Below are positions 59,186-64,000 of a stretch of DNA of 64,000 bases, one piece after another. The stretch lies in the NCBI GenBank assembly GCA_024036415.1, contig JAMWET010003575.1, positions 1-64,000 on the forward strand, given 5' to 3'. The number at the start of each line of letters is the position of its first letter. Within the stretch, counting starts at the first letter, position 1. Source of the stretch: Prochilodus magdalenae. Lineage: Eukaryota; Chordata; Actinopteri; Characiformes; Prochilodontidae. The notes under the pieces were generated by a model, which was not told the DNA's origin, made no database searches, and worked only from the letters and a program-made list of their open reading frames with translations. Made by a program: the position numbers and the translations under genes.

Positions 59186-59562
59186 AAACATCATTTTAAT
59201 AACTGTAATAAAAATAATAATACAGTTTAATAGTACTGTAAATGATCACATTGAAATGACAGATTCCAGACATTGCCTTTGGGTTAGTAAATTCATTTTT
59301 ATAAAAGTTCCTCCCATCCATGTGTAAATAGTTTAAAAGGTTATAATGCTACGACACAAGCATAAAACTACAGCAGCCTAAAGGTTAGAACCATTAATGA
59401 AATCTGTAGTAAATTAGTTGTGTACGTTTTTGGATTAGGGTTTCCGGCGTTTGACGGTTTTGGTTTGGCAGCTACCGCTACCAGTTATTTAACCGTCGCT
59501 TTATTTTTATTATAGATGCATATATATGAACCTCAGGAAACGGCTTGAAATCACAAAGACGA

Positions 59563-59593
<31 letters not shown>

Positions 59594-59827
59594 ATGAACA
59601 TAAACTTTATATAGTGTGCTACATATTTAGACACAGATAAGTGTAAGTAAGTATATATAATACTGTATTAATAATATCGTAATTTAGCTGTAAAAAATTA
59701 AATATATATAATTTGTCATTACTGTGATAACTTCAAATAAAGGGTTGTTATTTTACAGGTAAGGAGTTCATGCATCGCTTTAGCATGATATATATCCATA
59801 TGGAGGCATGGTGGTTCAGTTTGAGAT

Positions 59828-60652
59828 CTACATCTCAGTCATCTCTATGACCTCTTCGTACTCTGCGTCTGTTGGTGGTGTGTTAAGCTTGAGGTCCTTC
59901 CTGTAGACCAGCACACACAGCACAGGGTCTATAACCACTCTCAAACTCATCAGACAGTAGTACATCACCCACAGACCCCTGATAATAAAACAAGCTATGA
60001 TGAAGGTCCCATACAGGATCAGTGAGCATGTGGCAAACACTAACGCTCCACAACTCGGCTTCCTGGTTCTGTAAGGCATGTCGCTGATTTGGGGTGGAGC
60101 TCTACAAGTGACTATCCATGATGTCAGTGTGATCATTAAAAGAACTGGCAGACAGAGGAGTACGAGAAGAGTGGCCCCAAAAACCTCACAGAGGAAGAAA
60201 GAGAAGAATGCTATGATGGAGGGTAGGATGAAACAAGAAGGAAAGAACACATGAGCAGAGCAGGGCGGATGTCTCGAAGAGAAAACGCCCTCAAAAGTCA
60301 CAACTTGTTGAAGGTGAAGTCCATAGATTAACGATCCCGACCATAGAGAGGTTAATATCCTGCAGGTCATACTCGTCCTCCAGCAGTCGTCATCCTGCAG
60401 CAGCTTTGTTGCTACGTATGGGCGCAGAAGCAGCTCCACCAGGTCCGAGAGAAGAAGCATGAGGACCAGGGCTGAGATTCGGCCTCCACTCTTATGATGA
60501 CCATACAGAACACGCAGAGCCCAAACCAGAGCTGGAACACCCACACACAGTCCCGCGATGAGGAAGATGGACAGTCTGATCTTACCAGCCAGATGCTCAG
60601 GTCCTGTACCATCCCAATAATACATACGAGGGGAGAATAGGTATTCTGCCAT
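59828..60652 (-). CDS. Atypical class A-like 7TM receptor, MAE type, truncated tail
   Basis: 274 residues beginning MAEYLFS. The variable segment is PRMYYWDGTGPEHLAG. Seven membrane segments. The TM2 end reads LLLRPYVATKLL (Arg for the usual Ser). The TM2-TM3 loop is C-W-R-T-S-M-T-C. The DRY position is E-G-V followed by FSSRHP. TM7 is I-D-P-V-L-C-V-L-V-Y. The coding sequence ends at EVIEMTEM; a genomic deletion relative to the 53859 copy removes the last 12 residues, including AQEV, and part of the 3' UTR. 5' UTR organisation is as in the sister genes. Confidence 0.87.
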   Translation of the reverse strand: MAEYLFSPRMYYWDGTGPEHLAGKIRLSIFLIAGLCVGVPALVWALRVLYGHHKSGGRISALVLMLLLSDLVELLLRPYVATKLLQDDDCWRTSMTCRILTSLWSGSLIYGLHLQQVVTFEGVFSSRHPPCSAHVFFPSCFILPSIIAFFSFFLCEVFGATLLVLLCLPVLLMITLTSWIVTCRAPPQISDMPYRTRKPSCGALVFATCSLILYGTFIIACFIIRGLWVMYYCLMSLRVVIDPVLCVLVYRKDLKLNTPPTDAEYEEVIEMTEM

Positions 60653-60681
60653 GGTGCTGAGGCTGGATCAGCTGATCTGTC

Positions 60682-60824
60682 CTGTAATAAACGTGGCGAG
60701 AGAAGGAGGACCCTTATAAACAGCAGTCCATCTAAAACTGACCATCTCAGTGTTTGGCTACTTACGGAGATGATGAGCGGACTGTAGAGAGGAGAACAGC
60801 TCCACACGGAATGCAGACCACCAG
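60682..60824 (-). other. 5' UTR intron (60682-60765) and 59-nt exon (60766-60824)
   Basis: 84-nt intron; same splice signals as the other MAE genes. Confidence 0.6.
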
Positions 60825-61050
60825 CTGTTCACACCAAACAGAGGCAGTGCCGGTTACTAGATCAGCGTTAGTACTTAGACCACATGTGTATGTGTGACCT
60901 GGTCTTACCTCTGTTATTCAGGAGCACTATGTGGGTCTAGTAGAAGACAATCTAATCCTCTCTCTTCTGCAGGGCGACGCAAATGATAAATAAAACAGGA
61001 ACTGAGCAGTAAAGTGGTGAAGCGGTTTATTATTAGCACCTTGTTAAACT

Positions 61051-61060
61051 CCTTATATAG
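61051..61060 (-). promoter_or_regulatory. Candidate TATA box of the 59828-60652 gene
   Basis: Minus-strand CTATATAAGG, positioned as at 51481-51490. Confidence 0.45.
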
Positions 61061-61079
61061 ACTTGTCTTATAATTAGTT

Positions 61080-61390
61080 CCTGTGCTGTTGTCCCAGAGT
61101 TAGATCTAGGCTTAGTATTGACGTTAAGGTTACTGGCACGTTTAGGATTGTGGTTCATGTTTGTGTTAGGCTTAAAGCCAGAGTTAGGATTAGGTTTTGT
61201 GTTGAGGTTAGGGTTAGGCTAAGTGTTAGGTTTGGGATTGATGTTAATGTCAGGGTTTGGTTTAGGGTCAGGGTTAGGTTTTGGGTTGATGTTAAGGTTA
61301 GTGTTAACTTGAGGTTACTGGGATTCATGAGTGTTAGTATTAGAGCCAGGTTGAGGTTTAGGGTTTAGGTTAAGGTTAGGGAAAGATTGG
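61080..61390. repeat. TTAGGG-like degenerate repeat
   Basis: Irregular GGTTAG-rich text upstream of an MAE gene, as at 45120 and 55180. Confidence 0.75.
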
Positions 61391-61410
61391 ATGTGTGGGT
61401 TTCTCAGGTG

Positions 61411-61765
61411 CCCAGGTTTGACTTGGCGATACCCACACTGCTCTGCTCATGGTTTCATTCCTTCTAGCTCCATCTGAATCTTCATCATCACGTTCATGTC
61501 CTTCTTCCTCTGTGAGTCGTTCAGAACAACGATTCTTATAATCAGGGCATCATGGATAGTCACCAGAGCTCCACTCCATAGCAACAGCATCCAGTACAGA
61601 GTCAGGAAGCCGAGCTCTGCGGTGTACACATTCATCCGTTTCACATTCATCATAGTGTATTCTCAATGGCCCCCTGGAGGTAACTGGGATCTGTGGGTAA
61701 TTTATTTCTCTCGGTTGAGCTTGAGAGTGATCATTGACCCACAGTGGTGTGTGGGCCAGTTGGGA
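61411..61765 (+). pseudogene. 7TM receptor fragment (TM3 end to TM7), plus strand
   Basis: Nucleotides align to the receptor from CGATACCCACACTGCTCTGC (loop 2) to GTGATCATTGACCCAC (TM7). Stops and a deletion of about 27 bases in TM5 break the frame. Recognisable pieces are SFFLCESFRTT, ASWIVTRAP, RVRKPSSAVYTF and LSLRVIIDP. It lies opposite in strand to the neighbouring MAE genes, so it came from another rearrangement. Confidence 0.85.
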
Positions 61766-61799
61766 TGTATATTGGGGAGGGGTTGGTAACAGTATCCAT

Positions 61800-62230
61800 C
61801 AGGAATCAGCAGACAGGAATGAAACTCGGTGGGTAGGTTTGACATTATGAGACATGCCACACATGTGATGTAAACAGGGACAGGCATCCTGTTAGTGCCA
61901 GCACCACTGGCAGACGGCTACACCATGCAGGACTGCATGCACGCAGACCGTTACTACGGCTGTCCTTAACACCACGTCACCAAAGTCTGTAATGCAGTCG
62001 TACAACACTGTCGTGGAGTGACTCAGAATGGCAGTGGGTCATCTTCAGTGACGAGTCCCGCTTTAGTATTGGTGAAGACGACCAACGAATCAGTGTGTGG
62101 ATGCACCGTGGTGAACAGTGTAACTCCACCTCCACCCCTACCGCACCATCTGTAGGAACTGTGTGAGGATATTCATGCTGCATGGTATGGATGATCACAG
62201 GACACCATTAGGAACCTCTACACCTCCATA
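61800..62230 (+). mobile_element. Tc1-like transposon fossil
   Basis: Starts AGGAATGAAACTCGGTGGGT, has GTGGGTCATCTTCAGTGACG and GAAGACGACCAACGAATC, and ends CACCATTAGGAACCTCTACA. Deleted and frameshifted. Confidence 0.7.
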
Positions 62231-62269
62231 CTAAACGACTGGCCTGCTGCGTTACACTGTATCGTAACC

Positions 62270-62690
62270 TCAGTACTGTATATGGCTGCAGCGTGAAAGG
62301 CCTTGTGAGGCCGGCTGTGGGTTTGAGGTTGTAGCAGATTTAGAACAGCCTGTGGAAAGGAAATGACTCACGGTGATGTAGAAGGCCACTAGATGCTGGG
62401 ACTTCATGTTTACAGGTCCTCTAAGATCGGCCAGCCAAAGCAGCTCTAACAGTGTTTCCTGTGGGTGAGGCCGCCATTGTAGGTTCGGTGCGGGTCCTTG
62501 TAGCTGTATAGGTGAGCATTACCTGTCCACCCCACAGAAAGCAGCGAGCAGCGAGTGTTTATGTGGTGCCACACAGGTGCGCCTGCTCAGTGCTGATTAC
62601 CACTGGGGATTCCTCCACTGCGCCACACACTCCCCCAGCTGGTGGGCAGCGGTATGAACTGACCCCTTAAAATAAACATGCACATCACAT
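62270..62690. repeat. Segmental duplicate of 46440-47060
   Basis: Same order of phrases as 46680-47060, for example GTGAGGCCGCCATTGTAGG and CCCCCAGCTGGTGGGCAGCG. Confidence 0.8.
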
Positions 62691-62794
62691 CATTCAAACC
62701 AACCACATATCACTGAACACATTCAGTAGGTTCTGATTGTTCAGTAGATATATGTTTCATAACCTGATAAATTCACCATAACTGCAACTCAGTA

Positions 62795-63835
62795 TAAGTG
62801 TAATGTGTTAGTGTGCTGTAAGTAGCGTGTTGGTGTACAGTAACTCAGTATAAGTGTAATGTGTTAGTGTGCTGTAAGTAGCGTGTTGGTGTACAGTAAC
62901 TCAGTAAGTGTAATGCGTTAGTGTGCTGTAAGTAGTGTGTTGGTGTACAGTAACTCAGTAAGTGTGATGTGTTAGTGTGCTGTAAGTAGTGTGTTGGTGT
63001 ACAGTAACTCAGTATAAGTGTAATGTGTTAGTGTGCTGTAAGTAGCGTGTTGGTGTACAGTAATTCAGTAAGTGTAATGTGTTAGTGTGCTGTAAGTAGT
63101 GTGTTGGTGTACAGTAACTCAGTAAGTGTAATGCGTTAGTGTGCTGTAAGTAGTGTGTCGGTGTACAGTAACTCAGTAAGTGTAATGTGTTAGTGTACTG
63201 TAAGTAGTGTGTTGGTGTACAGTAATTCAGTAAGTGTAATGCGTTAGTGTACTGTAAGTAGCGTGTTGGTGTGCAGTAACTCAGTAAGTGTAATGTGTTA
63301 GTGTACTGTAAGTAGCGTGTTGGTGTACAGTAACTCAGTAAGTATAATGCGTTAGTGTACTGTAAGTAGTGTGTTGGTGTACAGTAGCTCAGTAAGTATA
63401 ATGCGTTAGTGTACTGTAAGTAGTGTTGGTGTACAGTAACTCAGTAAGTATAATGTGTTAGTGTACTGTAAGTAGTGTGTTGGTGTACAGTAACTCAGTA
63501 AGTGTAATGTGTTAGTGTGCTGTAAGTAGTGTTGGTGTACAGTAACTCAGTAAGTATAACGTGTTAGTGTGCTGTAAGTAGTGTTGGTGTACAGTAACTC
63601 AGTAAGTGTAATGTGTTAGTGTGCTGTAAGTAGCGTGTTGGTGTACAGTAACTCAGTAAGTGTAATGTGTTAGTGTGCTGTAAGTAGTGTTGGTGTACAG
63701 TAACTCAGTAAGTATAACGTGTTAGTGTGCTGTAAGTAGTGTTGGTGTACAGTAACTCAGTAAGTATAACGTGTTAGTGTGCTGTAAGTAGTGTGTTGGT
63801 GTACAGTAACTCAGTAAGTGTAATGCGTTAGTGTA
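62795..63835. repeat. 54-bp minisatellite, array 3 (about 19 units)
   Basis: Same 54-bp unit as arrays 1 and 2. Several units here are shortened by 4 bases (GTAGTGTTGGTG) or lengthened by 2 (CAGTATAAGTG), so the frame breaks. Confidence 0.97.
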
Positions 63836-64000
63836 ATAAACATCATTTTAATAACTGTAATAAAAATAATAACACAGTTTAATAATAAATGAACACAACT
63901 GAAATGACAGGTTCCAGACATTGCCTTTGGGGTAGTATATGAATTTCATAAAAGTTCCTCCCATCCAAGCGTAAAACATAAAACTGAACGAGGCTAAACC
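63836..64000. other. Duplicon segment that normally precedes an MAE gene 3' end
   Basis: Matches 59180-59330 and 53300-53450 (AATAAACATCATTTTAATAA; TTCCAGACATTGCCTTTGG; AAAGTTCCTCCCATCCA). Runs off the window. Confidence 0.8.

Overview
The window looks like nuclear DNA of a ray-finned fish. It has GT-AG introns, many microsatellites and minisatellites, decayed Tc1-like transposons, and short interspersed repeats of the kind seen across teleosts. No bacterial operons, tRNA or rRNA genes, or CRISPR arrays were seen. The species cannot be named from the sequence alone.

The only convincing protein-coding content is a tandem cluster of small, intronless-in-the-ORF seven-transmembrane (7TM) proteins of one family. 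Ten copies are intact: complement 2575-3396, 7702-8544, 10620-11462, 22848-23618, complement 27848-28693, 38205-39011, complement 43841-44707, complement 50211-51077, complement 53859-54725 and complement 59828-60652. At least five further copies are broken or fragmentary: 5918-6020, 14686-15444, 31240-31999, 32227-32943 and 61411-61765. A weaker fragment lies at 33005-33200. The proteins have 256-288 residues and a short N-terminus starting MA[H/E/Q]-x-L-F-S. A Cys sits at the top of TM3, TM5 carries a Pro, and TM7 carries a D-P-L/V-L/V-C motif. They resemble class A (rhodopsin-like) receptors in layout, but the DRY arginine, the CWxP motif of TM6 and the tyrosine of NPxxY are all missing. 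I do not recognise a named gene. The family appears to be a lineage-specific, birth-and-death expansion.

The cluster has three subgroups. Left part (2.5-39 kb): mostly MAH-type genes on both strands, in cassettes with a conserved noncoding 5' exon of about 50-60 nt, a conserved block, a splice acceptor 29-36 nt before the ATG, and the coding exon. Middle (27.8-33 kb): MAQ-type genes, one intact and two decayed. Right part (43.8-64 kb): four MAE-type genes all on the minus strand, with near-identical upstream regions (TATA box, two 84-nt introns, a 59-nt noncoding exon). They are separated by large minisatellites with 54-, 24-, 36/42-, 42/48- and 30-bp units. The right edge repeats the sequence that precedes the 3' end of each MAE gene, so another copy probably lies just outside the window.

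The left edge (1-1933) holds a 27-bp minisatellite and a 1,260-bp offset duplication that may be an assembly artefact. The rest is transposon debris: Tc1-like fossils, three copies of one MITE, SINE-like pieces and unassigned DNA. Long open frames in the minisatellites come from repeat periods divisible by three and are not called as genes.
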